Below are positions 34,201 through 45,090 of a stretch of DNA of 64,000 nucleotides, in pieces. This DNA comes from Dolomedes plantarius (lineage: Eukaryota > Arthropoda > Arachnida > Araneae > Dolomedidae). The notes under the pieces were generated by a model that saw only the letters and a program-made list of their open reading frames with translations, ran no database searches and was not told where the DNA came from. The DNA is taken from the NCBI GenBank assembly GCA_907164885.2, contig OU015503.1, forward strand, positions 129,826,600-129,890,599, written 5' to 3'. How positions within the stretch are numbered: position 1 is the first letter of the stretch; each line of letters starts with the position of its first letter. The translations under genes were made by a program, and so were the position numbers.

Positions 34201-34471
34201 TCGAGGCCTATTTTTGAGTAATGCATGCCCTCTTCACTTATTAAGTTTGTTCGATTTAGACGTTATTCCGAAGTTCTCCTGGCATCAGAGGTCAACGTAA
34301 TCCTTCAGTGGGAACATCTGCTTCTCAGGCAGCTATTGTATCATTATTCAACGCTGCCCCCACCCTTTGACCTTGGGTACTGTGGAAGGGTGGTTCGTGA
34401 CGCCAGCCTTCTATGGTTCAGGTAAAAATTAGATTGATCAGAGCAAAAGCCAAAAATCCCGACCCAATCAC

Positions 34472-34705
34472 TCACCTCTGCCAAAAGAACCGTAAGATAA
34501 CCTGTGATAATTGGTTCTGTTCAATTCAAGAATTGGGGAGAAATGGTTTGACGATTGTGGCTACCGTGAAATGTAATAAACCACAAATACCCTCTGAATT
34601 TTTATTTAGGAATATCTGGGAAAGAGATGTTCCATCTATATCTGCCTTCCAGGCAAATTTTCCCACTAAGCGGGAAAAGAATCGTGTTCCCACCGAAGGG
34701 TAAAC
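34472..34705 (+). pseudogene. piggyBac-like transposase fragment
   Basis: The frame contains KITCDNWFCSIQ followed by LGRNGLTIVATVKCNKPQIP and SEFL, the region around the second catalytic Asp of piggyBac (PGBD-type TDNWFTS...LVGTIRKNKKEIP). The rest of the transposase and the TTAA-flanked ends are missing. The fragment ends where the Helitron at 34718 begins. Confidence 0.75.
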
Positions 34706-34717
34706 GCCGAGGTCGAA

Positions 34718-35592
34718 TCTATATATATAAAGCGCGTAGGTATGCGGCACAAAAATCGGCGATATATCTACATTCCGAGTGGCAGCGGCTGCAACTACCA
34801 GATGTAAACATTAGCGGCCGACCGCGTGTGTGTAGTGGTTTGACGATAGCACGTCATTTGGTACAATTTAATTGCTGTATTTTACACGTGAATAATTTTA
34901 ATTTATTCTTTTGTTCCATCGGTATTTCTAAATGTATGTAAGAGGACAAACTTTTGACAAAATATGTTGAGACCTATCAAATCCAGTGTTTAGTCACGGA
35001 CAGTTGTATGTAGGTTTATCTAGAGTCCGTTTCTTTGATTCTGTCACTGTAGTATCTCCTATTTCTGAAATACTCAACTGTGTATATCAAGAAGTTTGAG
35101 GAATATCATTGTAAAATATTAATAATTGCATTATAATATCTTAATAGTAAGTAAGAGTTAATTGTCTACACTTTCTTTAGTAGTACTTGCTGAATTTTTA
35201 CTCCGTTTTATACGTGAAAAAAATTTTCTCCAACAATTTCTTATTTGATGTAATGATAAAGTGTAGATATCTTAATTTTGAAAAAAATATTACATGCAGA
35301 GAGGAATGTAATTTTTAAAATCTTTGTTGTTGGGTTTGTCAGTCTTATCTTTTACTCTGTTCTGAAGTAATGGAAATTCATATTTTTTTAATCACGATGT
35401 TTTAGAATTATCCTTATGGAGAATTTTGCAATGATTATAATTTTTTTGGCTGAGATCGCTCTACCACTTAACAACGTATATTTACGATGACAGGTAATAG
35501 TAACATTCCTTACATACGTTTCTTTCAGTTGAGTTGTTTTGCAAAAGAAAATATAAAACTAAAAGCGACCATGCTGGTCGCGCAGCGGCTAG
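34718..35592 (+). mobile_element. Helitron family B, + copy
   Basis: It starts TCTATATATATAAAGCGCGT and ends with a hairpin (GCGACCATGCTGGTCGCGC) then GCGGCTAG before T. It is inserted between A and T. It is an inverted relative of 36726-37522, sharing GTAGGTATGCGGCAC and CAGATGTAAACATTAGCGGC near the 5' end. It is non-coding and non-autonomous. Confidence 0.83.
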
Positions 35593-35723
35593 TTGAAAAG
35601 AACAAGAAAGAATGCAGTGCGTCCACGACTGAGCCAAATTTCACACACCGATGAGGGATGGAATTTTAAAGCGAGAGTTCCTCACCTTTCCGACATAGTT
35701 CATATCATATATATATATACACA

Positions 35724-35856
35724 CTAGCTGAAAACCCGCGCTTCGCTACGGAGTACACTCAAATTAAATACAACGATCAATGTATGCAATTAATGCCAAA
35801 AAGAATAAATATATATATTTATAATAAATGCGACGATCAATGTATACAATTCATGT

Positions 35857-35918
<62 letters not shown>

Positions 35919-36459
35919 AAAAAATCGTAAGGGATATGTATTTTTTTTGGATAAATCCATTTTAATATCCATTCGTCTGCTGCATTAGAAAGAAAAAAAT
36001 ATTTTTTTTTGTCTATTTAGTTGTTACGCACGTGACGATAAATTCATTGAAAGTACCAGAAAAAGAAATCACGTGATCAACATTTAATAAATTAAATTCT
36101 AAAAATTAATCTTTAAAAATTCACCAAAAATCAGGAAATGGAGGTAAAAATTCGAAAAAAATTTCATTTTGAAGGAATTTTTATGATCTTTTTCGTGATA
36201 TAAATTTTATAACCCTCAATGTAATATTTATTTTAAATGCAAACGTAAAAAAAGTTTAAAAAACAGCTTAAAAATTTAATTTAAAAAAATCTGAGAAGAA
36301 TTTTTGAAAAATCTTTCTTAGTGCACCCCTACACTATTAGAAGAATCGCCATGCAAAATTTCAGCCCTTTAGGTCCAGCGGTTTGGTCTGTGCGTTGTAT
36401 GTCAGTCAGTCAGTGAATGAATGAATCAGTCAGTTACGGAACTGTTTTATATATATAGA
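35724..36459 (-). mobile_element. Helitron family A, copy 4 (complete)
   Basis: Read on the - strand it begins TCTATATATATAAAACAGTT and ends CGAAGCGCGGGTTTTCAGCT followed by AG and T, inserted between A and T. At 736 bp it is one of two copies with both ends intact. It contains a 52-bp (TA)n run (35860-35912) and no coding sequence. Confidence 0.88.
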
Positions 36460-36725
36460 TATATATGTGTCTGGAAGGGGGGGGAGCAGGCACTCTTAAG
36501 ACCGTCTTCACGGTTCATTCCGGGGAATTTTCACGAGAAAGAAAATGTCTAAAATATTTATCTTCTCCGAGCATAAATGTTTTTGCACTCATAGAAGGAG
36601 ACATTTCGTGTGAATTTTAATATTCTTACTTCGATGCAGTACAAATTGTCAGCAACTATGCATGAATAAGTTTCGGTTAGAAAATTGTTTACCTCAATTT
36701 CAAATTCAACATGTATTATGTATGA

Positions 36726-37522
36726 CTAGCCGCTGCGGGACTAGCATGGTCGCTTTTAGTTACAAACAACTCAACTGAAAGAAACGTATGTAAGGAATGT
36801 TACTATCACCTGTCATCGTAAATATACGTTGTTAAGGGGTATTCTTCAGAAGGCTGATTCAGAAACATCGTGATTCAAAAATATGAATTTCCATTACTTC
36901 AGATCAGAGTTTCAATAAGACTGAGAAACCCAACACCTATGACATCCTTCTCTGTATGTACTAGTTTTCAAAATTAATATATCTACACTTTATCATTACA
37001 TCAAATATGAAATTGTTGGGTAAAACTTTTTTCACTTTAAACATGGAGTAAGAATTCAGCAAGTACTAAAATATAATGTGGATTACATCACTCTCTGTCT
37101 GTATCTCTATTGTTCACAGTTGAGATATCTACACTTAATCATATCAAATAAATTGTTGGGAAAATTTCTTCCACTAATCAACTTATAAAATGGAGTAAAA
37201 ATTCAGCAAGTACTGAAAAAAGTGTAGAAAAGTAACTATTACTGGCTATAGGTTGCTATGCCGGTGACGGTTAAGCCTAACCTCGCGATCATTTATGCTC
37301 TCTCTTGATGAATTATTTCTTCTTCGCTTTCTTTTTCGAGACTGTTCCCAATTTTCACTTTCGAGCGTTCCCGATTTCAGTGCGTCAATCCATGTTGACA
37401 CGCAGTTGCAAATTGCGGACGGCCGCTAATGTTTACATCTGGTAGTTGCAGCCGTTGCCATTCGCAGCCTAGAAACATCGTCGATTTTTGTGCCGCATAC
37501 CTACGCGTTTTATATATATAGA
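36726..37522 (-). mobile_element. Helitron family B, - copy
   Basis: Read on the - strand it starts TCTATATATATAAAACGCGT and ends with GCGACCATGCTAGTCCCGC then AGCGGCTAG before T. It mirrors the copy at 34718-35592 around the family A copy between them. Confidence 0.83.
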
Positions 37523-37608
37523 TGCTCAATGAATATGTAAGGAAATATTTTTCCCCGTCGGTTGTTTGTTTTTCGCAGCACCATTTTACGACGTACAGTC
37601 CATTGGAA

Positions 37609-37887
37609 TCAATATATTTTAATTTCCTTCATGCTATTACTGTAACACTTGCACGGGATCGGGACTAAAAGTTTTACACTATTTCCAAAAATTACGGAGT
37701 TATACAAAAAAAGGGAAAAAAAACACTGATTTTTTAAAAATATTTTTTTAAGTATAGGTACCCCGACGGTGTAGGTCTGGATTTCCTCGGCGTACACGGT
37801 ATTTTCCAGGTAACCCCATAGAAAAAGTCTAGAGGGGTCAAACCTTGGTGGCGAAAAATTGGAACGTCCCTTTCTATCCAACCTCAA
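37609..37887 (-). pseudogene. DUF4817-type mariner transposase C-terminal fragment
   Basis: SPPRFDPSRLFLWGYLENTV is a decayed form of the third catalytic motif region (consensus SPDLTPLDFFLWGYLK), followed by YAEEIQT. The flank at 37605-37760 matches 43150-43930 (ATATTTTAATTTCCTT, ACACTATTTCCAAAAAT), so both belong to one element family. The remaining domain is absent. Confidence 0.6.
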
Positions 37888-38329
37888 AACTCACGCAGGA
37901 GGAAGCGCGACGCATGCCCCCAGCGCAGTCACGGTATAAGTAAAACTCAACATACCATCTGCTGCTATGCAAAATCCGATCGGCCGATTGTTGTTCCCGA
38001 CTGACATCACGGACAACTCTTTCGATGACCCTGTATATTGAAAACTTAAATGATGAACTTTCTCGTTTAGAAAAGTCACTGAAAATTAAGATTCGCCACT
38101 TGTGGTCTTACTTCAGGTATTAAATGGGCCATCCATTCTCAGCCGATGATCGTACGAATAAAAGTAAAGCAGTTTTAGAATCCTATAAAACATGGGCTTT
38201 TGAAGAAGAAATTCTAAATTTTATATCCAAACAGCCATTTCGACGTAGGCAGATTTACCTTGAAGTTTGATTTATTGCACTCCTCCATTAGCAGCTAGAT
38301 ATTTGCTGTTGCTTATGCCACTTGACCGA

Positions 38330-38597
38330 CAGCAACATCAAATCAAGTCCCTATAGGCGATGAAGGTGCGGCTCCTGTTTTCACTGGCACCACAAGAGTC
38401 GGCCAAAGGAACAGTCCCGTCATTTTTTTGAGCCGAGCCAAGTGACGAGACCAGAACACTTGACCTCGCACCTCCAGAGATAATTTTGAGAACTTGGAGG
38501 ACATTGCAGATTTTACGCCATTAGGGTACACGGCAGTGGATTTGTCAGCGACGAGCATCGAAGCAGTGACCTTCGGATCACTAGCCCGCTGCGCCCA
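38330..38597 (-). mobile_element. tRNA-derived SINE, copy 2
   Basis: On the - strand the head GGGCGCAGCGGGCTAGTG resembles box A with its acceptor, and TGCTTCGATGCTC about 30 bases on resembles box B. The 3' part GTGGTGCCAGTGAAAACAGG followed by AGCCGCA and GCCTATAGGGACTTG matches the core of the SINE at 27648-27990, although the heads differ. The element lies just upstream of exon 2 of the secreted-protein gene. Confidence 0.7.
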
Positions 38598-38647
38598 CAA
38601 AAAAATTAATTACTGCGCTAACTATTTACTTCGTTCTATTAAAACAG

Positions 38648-39086
38648 GAAGATTCGGCCGAAGCACCCGATAGGGACCTGGCTCTCGAACGGACGCGCGA
38701 CTACCTCACCCGTGTGTTGAAGGCGCTGAAGGACCTTTCGTCGGAATCGAAAGAAACGGCAGGTCGGACAAAGGAACTGAGAGGCGGGCAGGAAGAGGCC
38801 GAGAAGAGGTGGGCGGACGAGAGGAGGCAACTTTTAGCCAGGTTGGACGAGGTGGAAAAGTCGTCCTTGGCATCCAAAAATGAACTCTCCTCGAAAATAC
38901 GACAGCTGGAAAAGACGAATCGGGAAGAGAGAGAGGAATTGTCTGCTGCTCTGAGGTCCGAGATCTCCCCTCGACTCAAAGAACTGGAAGATAAGTTTAC
39001 TCTGTATAAAGATATCACGGAAATCCAAAAGACTCTTGGAAGTCTCAGTTTTGAGATCGGCAGAGGAACGCCAAATAATAGTGCAG
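38648..39086 (+). CDS. Secreted coiled-coil/PLAC-like protein, exon 2 (coiled coil)
   Basis: The acceptor is TTCTATTAAAACAG and the exon begins in phase 0 with EDSAEAPDRDL. It encodes about 146 residues that are nearly all charged heptad-type helix, for example YLTRVLKALKDLSSESKE, RRQLLARLDEVEKSSLA and SSKIRQLEKTNREEREEL. This predicts a long parallel coiled coil and so oligomer formation outside the cell. The tail LGSLSFEIGRGTPNN leads to the donor GCAG|GTAAGT in phase 1. It shares its 3' half with the broken paralogue at 23389-23659. Function unknown. Confidence 0.8.
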
Positions 39087-39223
39087 GTAAGTGGATGAAT
39101 TTTACTTCGCAATTTCTGAATCCCTTTCCTTTCGCTCCTCTCCCTGTTTTGAATTCTTCAAATATTTCCTTCGATGACAAATCACGTAGCAGTAAAAGTT
39201 TATTATAAGAGTATAATAAAATA

Positions 39224-39826
39224 CTAGTTGGTACCGTCAAAACATGACGGCTAGATAGTAAATAAATGTACTAATGCACAAATTCTACTCGACACACCAT
39301 TGCCAAATGTTGAAAATCATAATAATGCGCAGAAACGAATTAACATGTTTAAGCGGCCTCGTGCTTAGTGAGTATCTAATGCCAGACTTAAAAATGTCTC
39401 CGAACATGCGCAGAAAGCAATTTTTTTAATTGTAAATTATCGCTGACTAAACAGCGTGAAAAAAGCAATTTCCAACAGGTTTAATCTTATATTTCACAAA
39501 CATAATTATCATAAAAATAAAAATGGCAGAGACAGATCTAGAGAGACTCCTCGGAATGAAAGTGTATATTATTAAATCTTGTCACTGAGCATGCGCAGAA
39601 ACAGTGAGTTTCTAAAGACAGATTTAAACGTGTCACTGAGCATGCGTAGAAATGAATTTTTAACTGTAAATTATCGCTCATTAATAGAAATTGCGGTTAC
39701 AAAAACCAAATTTGACAAATCTAAAGATTACAATCTTTCGTTTAAGACCAAAATGAAGTAAATAGATGCAGTAGTTTTCTCTCACGGACTGCCCAAAAAG
39801 TCGTCTTAGCAACTTAAATATATAGA
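39224..39826 (-). mobile_element. Helitron family C, - copy, with proven empty site
   Basis: On the - strand it starts TCTATATATTTAAGTTGC and ends with the hairpin CCGTCATGTTTTGACGG, then TACCAACTAG before T. The paralogous locus at 25195-25250 lacks it and reads ATAATAAAATATTTAAA straight across, showing insertion between A and T without duplication, the Helitron hallmark. It contains repeated ACTGAGCATGCG units (39585, 39632). Confidence 0.9.
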
Positions 39827-39943
39827 TTTAAACTCTTTCATGAGTAGATTCTTCACCTGAATATCAATAGAGCACCTTTCCGAGGATGTTTAGGTAAATC
39901 ATGCAAAATCCGAAATCTTGCGAATCAATATTATATATATATA

Positions 39944-40777
39944 TGGTCGTTCACACATTATGGAAACGATTTTGCAATTTAATTTTGCCGTTTTCATTTT
40001 GAGATAAAAACTTGGCAATTTCAGAATAATCGTCTGCTACTGTTTTGCTTTGACTGGAATGTAAAATAAAATATTTATTTTCAAAAATGGCTTCTAAAAT
40101 TAATAAATAGCTCGAACGTTACGTAACTGCGCTTTCCGAGGAGAAATATTCGTATCAACAAATTATAAAGCGGTGTAAAATTCGCGGTTATGGCATTTCA
40201 AAAAAGGTATTTTTAATACATTAAATTTGAAAGGGTAAAAAGGTCTAACTGAGAGTAAAAATGAAAATATGACCGCAAAACCTCATTCTAAGACTGTTCG
40301 AACGCATGCAAATATCAAAAAAGGTGAAGTCTGATCCTAAAAGAAAATCCGCCGACTCGAAGATCCACTGCATCGAAACTAGGAATGTCTTCTGCCACTG
40401 TAAGTAAAATCATTCATAAAGATTTCAAGTTAGAAAAGATGTTTAAACCAAAAGCTCATATGCTTTGGCCAAACCATATTGTTGAAAGAAAAACGAATTG
40501 TAGAAAATTATATGAAAAGCAGCCTAGCTGCTGAAAAATGGAAATTTGTGGTAACACTCGATGAGGCATGGGTGTATTTAAGTGAGTGCAATAAAAAAAA
40601 GGTCAGTTTTCTATTGCTCAACTGACGGGAATGACCGTACGAAATAGCTTCGTCAGTGTACAGTAAAGTTCCCAAACGGATTCACGATAGTGGCAGGATT
40701 CTGTTACAACGGCACATTAAAAATCAAAGAAGTCTCAAGTAAAGCCAAAATTAATTCACTCTACTATCAGCAGAATA
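39944..40777 (+). mobile_element. DDxD mariner, copy 2 (3' truncated)
   Basis: It starts with CACACATTATGGAAACGATT. A start codon at 40086 precedes TALSEEKYS and the RRSTASKLGMSSATVSKI helix-turn-helix; then comes VVTLDEAWVYLSEC, holding the first catalytic Asp, and GFTIVAGFCYNGT. Stops and small indels interrupt it. It breaks off at CAGCAGAATATA, before the second catalytic motif. It lies in intron 2 of the secreted-protein gene. Confidence 0.8.
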
Positions 40778-40940
40778 TACTCTTAGATAAAAAAAAATAA
40801 CAAAAAAGACGCACCAAGAGGAGTTATCCAAATGGGACGAAAATCTGTAGATGTGCTGTACATGTAGAGAAAAACAAATGATTACAATTTGAGACAATTT
40901 GGATGATTTATTCAAGAGAGAGAGATTCAAAGTGAAAAAG

Positions 40941-41906
40941 TCAATGACGCGTTTGTCCATCTCTGGCCCTTATGCAAGCAGTTATTCGGCTTGGCATTGA
41001 TTTACAGTCGTGGCGGATGTCCTTCTGCGGGATGTCGTGCCAAATTCTGTCCAATTGGCGCGTTAGATCGTCAAAGTCCCGAACTGGTTGGAGGGCCCTG
41101 AAATGCTCCAAACGGGCTCGATGGGGGGAGCGATCCGGCGACCTTGCTGGTCAAAGTAACATTGGGCAAGCACAAAGACAAGCAGTAGAAACTCTCGCCG
41201 TGTGCGGGCGGGCAATATCTTGCTGAAATGTAAGCCCAGGATGGCGTGATAGGAAGGGCAACACAACGGGGCATAGAATATCTTCGACGTACCGCTGTGC
41301 TGTAAGGGTGCCGCGGATGGCAACCAAAGGTTTCCTGCTATGAAGTGAAATGGCACCCCAGACCACCACTCCTGGTTGTCGGCCCGTATGGCGGAAACAA
41401 TCAGGTTGGTATCCCATCGCTGTCCGGGGCGTTTCAAGACACGTATTCGCTGGTCATCGGGGTTCCATTCCAAGCGGGACTCATCAGTGAAGACAATTCT
41501 ACTCCAGTCAGTGACATTCCAGGTCGAATGTTCCCGACACCACTGCAAACGGGCTTCAGAGGTCAATGGTAGTCGGTGCAAGGGGCGCCGTGAGCTCAGC
41601 CCCCTTTCTCCGAGCCGCCTATGAATGGTCCTTGCGGTCACTGAAGCACCAGTTGCACGTACGATCGATGATAAGGATGAATCGGGGGCTGTGAATGCCG
41701 TTCTGACGATTGTTCGGTCCTCACGTTCTGTCGTTTCTCTAGGCCGACCGCTTCCTTCCTCACGCTGTGTTCGGCCATGGTTCGCCCATTTCTGCCAACA
41801 TCGTCTGATAGTGACATCGCTCCTATCCAGATGTTCACCGATTAGACCAACCGGCTTCTTTGAGCCCAAATGCACGTCCTCTCTCAAATGCTGACATATT
41901 GTTCAT
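40941..41906 (-). pseudogene. Tc1-like transposase with a few frameshifts
   Basis: The ATG at 41906 begins MNNMSAFERGRAFGLKEAGW; one shift later SDVTIRRCWQKWANHG and SGRPRETTEREDRTIV form the paired DNA-binding region. The catalytic motifs are FTDESRLEWN (first Asp), QQDIARPHTARVS (second, HN changed to DI), and after another shift SPDRSP with a damaged Glu region. The end has SMPSRITACIRAR and stops at 40941. It is close to full length (about 320 codons), so it is a fairly young but inactive copy. Its terminal repeats were not identified. Host position: intron 2 of the secreted-protein gene, opposite strand. Confidence 0.87.
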
Positions 41907-42166
41907 GCACCTGTATGCGAGGCACAGTTACTGTCTAGCTGAAAACACGGAATGAAATTCGCAAAGAATTTACGACCTGGAATCGAAATTTTAGATCGTC
42001 AGAAATCCGAATATATCGTAGGCGGTACCCATACACCTGAATTTTGACATGTTACTTCCACTGAAAGTGACTGCATTTCAGAAACGAACACGGATACTGC
42101 TCGCGCAATTGATACGCAGTACTATGAGGGACATTCAATAAGATTTCACTCTTTTTATCTTTTCAG

Positions 42167-42312
42167 CAGTACAGATCGGAGAGAAATGCAGCGACAGACA
42201 GTATCCCGAGTATTGCGAGGAAATAGTCAAGGCGAAAGTTTGCACTCATGAATATTACAGAAAGACATGCTGTGCTTCCTGTACAAAATCTGGGCAGTTA
42301 CCACCCGACTGA
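42167..42312 (+). CDS. Secreted coiled-coil/PLAC-like protein, last exon (six-cysteine domain)
   Basis: The acceptor TTTTTATCTTTTCAG gives an exon that enters in phase 1, completing the Ala codon from exon 2, and ends at TGA. It encodes EKCSDRQYPEYCEEIVKAKV and then CTHEYYRKTCCASC. The pattern C-x8-C-x8-C-x8-CC-x2-C with a conserved YYR before the CC matches the PLAC domain at the end of papilin, ADAMTS and proprotein-convertase family proteins. ShK-type domains are the alternative, but they lack the adjacent cysteines. A second in-frame AG three bases later could shift the acceptor by one codon. The domain suggests an extracellular matrix role, which is inference. Confidence 0.8.
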
Positions 42313-42526
42313 ACGAGGATAGCAGAAAGTTTGTACCGTGACCATAGGACAAATTAGTCAACTGCGTTTCCTAGGCCATCGCCTTCAAACACAGATATTT
42401 CATAAATTTTATCGTCGAAGAGCTGAATTTCCTCAGAAAATAGATTGTACCGTGAAAGGGATGAGCACTGCATTTATACCAGCAGCCATTCAGATTCTTC
42501 TCATACTTTCACATTTTAGACCTTAC

Positions 42527-42532
42527 ATTAAA
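42527..42532 (+). promoter_or_regulatory. Candidate poly(A) signal of the secreted-protein gene
   Basis: ATTAAA lies 215 bases after the stop codon and before the pogo element at 42568. A second candidate, AATAAA at 42717, lies inside that element and would be used only since its insertion. Confidence 0.35.
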
Positions 42533-42567
42533 AGGTTCACGCCTACGTTTCGAGCACTTTAAATATA

Positions 42568-42973
42568 CAGTAAAACCTCGTAGACTTTTTTTATTTAATA
42601 TTCACATTAGATAATTTTGAACTATGATAGCAAGAACGTCACAAGTACGCCAAATATTCGCTTTTTAGTTGGATTCCATGTACAGTTCCTGCATAGATCG
42701 TACAATAAGCTATGGCAATAAAATGCTTTCTCATGTGCTGGAGAAAGCTTTACCAGAGTGTCACGGGGCGTTCACGTGGATCGGCTCTGAAAAGTTATTT
42801 TTGTATTTTTGAATGTCTCGTAAACAATACTATGTCATTTTGTTACAAAACATAGTTTTTTATCGCAATAAACGTTATGTGCTGCTCAAGGATTCTGTTT
42901 TGCTTATTACCTATATTACAAGGATTATCCGGATTGTCTATGGTCCCAGTTAGTCCGGATAAACGACATTTTA

Positions 42974-42976
<3 letters not shown>
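42568..42976. mobile_element. pogo-like MITE
   Basis: The ends CAGTAAAACCTCGTAGAC and inverted CAGTAAAATGTCGTTTATCC are flanked by TA, and the right TA has expanded into a (TA)n run to 43021. The right subterminal has AGTCCGGATAAACG, a Tigger-like motif. No coding sequence. Confidence 0.72.
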
Positions 42977-43025
<49 letters not shown>

Positions 43026-43182
43026 CAAATGTGATATAAAATCACGAAAACAAATATAAATTTGTTAAAATTTCATACCATTATAGAATAGAGGCAATTT
43101 TTATAAATGTTTAGTACAATCGAGTGCTTACTCCAGAGACCCTACACTGCATTCGACTCGACATATTTTAATTTCCTTTATA

Positions 43183-43778
43183 CAGTGGAGTCCCGATAAT
43201 CCGATACCAAATGTCAAAAAGAACTAAGGTTACAATAGAACCAGAATGATACTAAGTAATATAAAGTATATTTCTGAAAATTACAAGAAAATTCAAAGTT
43301 AGACAATGTACTGAACTACATTGGTTTTAAAAAAATCTGTGAAATTTTTTTGTCGAAGAGAAGAATACCTCTCCCTCGAAACCAAATTACGCCAGCGCGT
43401 CAGAAAAAGGGTGTCCAATGGAGTGTTGCTCCATTAAATACAGCCACCTCGTCTAGGTGGGACCCTCTGCTCCCTGTCACCGTCTGATTCACCTTCACTC
43501 TCGTCCGAAACGTTGGCAGGTTCTTTCAAAACCTTTTCAACAATTTGCCTAAAATCTTACACTCTGCTGTACTGTAGTAGGCAGCGTTCCGCCCTCTTAT
43601 CACCCATTTCGTCCCGAGATTTGGTAATGTTTAGACAGACCTTATAAAATAAACTGCGTAATATGTAATATTTTTGTAATCCCACGCTATTATGTAATTT
43701 AAGTTTATTTTAAGAATGATTTAGCTTCATCCGAAACGGGTATGGTCCCAATCATTTCGGATTATCGGGACTCTACTG
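43183..43778. mobile_element. Tigger-like MITE nested in a mariner relic
   Basis: The ends CAGTGGAGTCCCGATAATCC and inverted CAGTAGAGTCCCGATAATCC are flanked by TA. The flanks (ATATTTTAATTTCCTT at 43163 and ACACTTGCCCGTG at 43798) are continuous in the related sequence at 37613-37660, so the element split an older mariner relic. Only traces of coding are left. Confidence 0.85.
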
Positions 43779-43986
43779 TACTATAATATACTACAGTGAC
43801 ACTTGCCCGTGTTCTCGAGTAACAGTTTGACACTATTTCCAAAAATATCCCCGAAACAGACACAAAAAAGTGAAAAAAACACTGTTTTTTTTTGTTTAAA
43901 TTACTTCTTTATGAATGCAGGTAGCCGTAGAATGATTCAATGAATTGCTTAACACATACAAATAAATGGAAAGGCTTAAAATTGAA

Positions 43987-44145
43987 TTAGGCAAAAATCT
44001 GCTTCAGATGCTTGCGGAGTTTTATCCTCTCTTGCTGCTGAGTGTCCATCAGAATTTTCTTCTGCAGAAGGGCCATCTCCTTTCGCAGTTCATTGTGAAC
44101 TGCAGAATATTGGCGGACGTGGCTTTCCTCCAACTCATTCATACC
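43987..44145 (-). CDS. SYCP3: SYCP3-like protein, last exon (C-terminal 52 codons)
   Basis: The acceptor is TTTCTGTTTCAG and the exon starts in phase 0. It encodes GMNELEESHVRQYSAVHNEL, then RKEMALLQKKILMDTQQQER and ends KHLKQIFA before TAA. This is the most conserved part of SYCP3: the vertebrate protein has the KKEMAMLQKKIMMETQQQE block at the same place, a few residues before its C-terminus, where it drives tetramer-to-fibre assembly. It follows the exon at 47904-48002. The 3' region runs into the mariner relic at 43780-43930, and no strong AATAAA is seen close by. Confidence 0.9.
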   Translation of the reverse strand, partial: GMNELEESHVRQYSAVHNELRKEMALLQKKILMDTQQQERIKLRKHLKQIFA

Positions 44146-44149
44146 CTGA

Positions 44150-45090
44150 AACAGAAACGATGGACGCTGCAAGACATTTTCCACTCGAGTAGATGCGCCA
44201 ACGACCATTAGAATTCTAAAATTTGCTTGGCTATGTACATAAAACTGCAAAACAACCGGAACCTCATTGATTATGGCCGACGAACAGTAAGTTAAATTTC
44301 CGTATAAAACTATTTTGTATTTATCTAAAAATTCTACAATACCAAGTGCTTAGGTATTCCGATTTGTTATTTCTCCATAGTTACGAATAACGTCGATGTC
44401 ATTCCACTATTTCGGTCGAACTTTAAACCGAAATCAGTCGAAATAAAATGAAACAATTTCATAAAAAATCTCATATAAATAAGGCGATTTAGTTTTCCCG
44501 TAAGGAACGACTACAAACGCAATGCAAATTTTAAACGGTAGATTCGAGGTCCCTACTGAATTCATCTAAACTGAAAGGAATGGTGTTGTCTGGTTCTAAT
44601 ATTTTACATTAAATACTTCGTGTATTTTAGAACAATCCAGATAACTATGTAAAATTGGAAAACCTTAAAAAAAAATTTCATCGGTTAAGAACACGAGATT
44701 TCTTTTTTCTGATATATAAAGAGTGCAATATCGCAAAAAGGTACTTCTGTATTTTAGAGGCCTTGGCGATATAGTTGAGGAGAAAGTCAGATTAATAGCC
44801 AAAGTTAACACCCTCTCAAAAATACTTCTACTTTTTCTCGGACGAAGTTCAAATTCGCTTTTGCAGTAAAATGTATATAAAATTAAAAGTATTCTAAAGA
44901 TCAATATTTTCACAGCAGTATTTTTTAACAATTATGCAAATCACGTGAAGCATTTTACTTTGGAAACAGTTTATCGAAACTAATTTCAAACGTGCACCTG
45001 AGAGAAATAATTTTTCACTCTGAAATTTGTGAAATGAAGTTATTGATAAATCGAATTTTATTAACGTTCTTTCTTTTGATCTGTGGCAGC
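44150..45090. other. SYCP3 last intron, unique part, nothing recognised
   Basis: Only short frames without domain signals are seen. At 45091-45180 and 47530-47600 there are hAT-like GCCTCTA/GGGCCC stretches that may be the ends of an old element broken by later insertions; this is weak. Confidence 0.4.

Noticed and set aside
38124..38270. 48-codon + strand frame (MGHPFSADDRTNK) upstream of exon 2
   Set aside because: There is no domain, a stop lies directly before it, and it is in an intron. Its composition looks protein-like, but the evidence is too thin.
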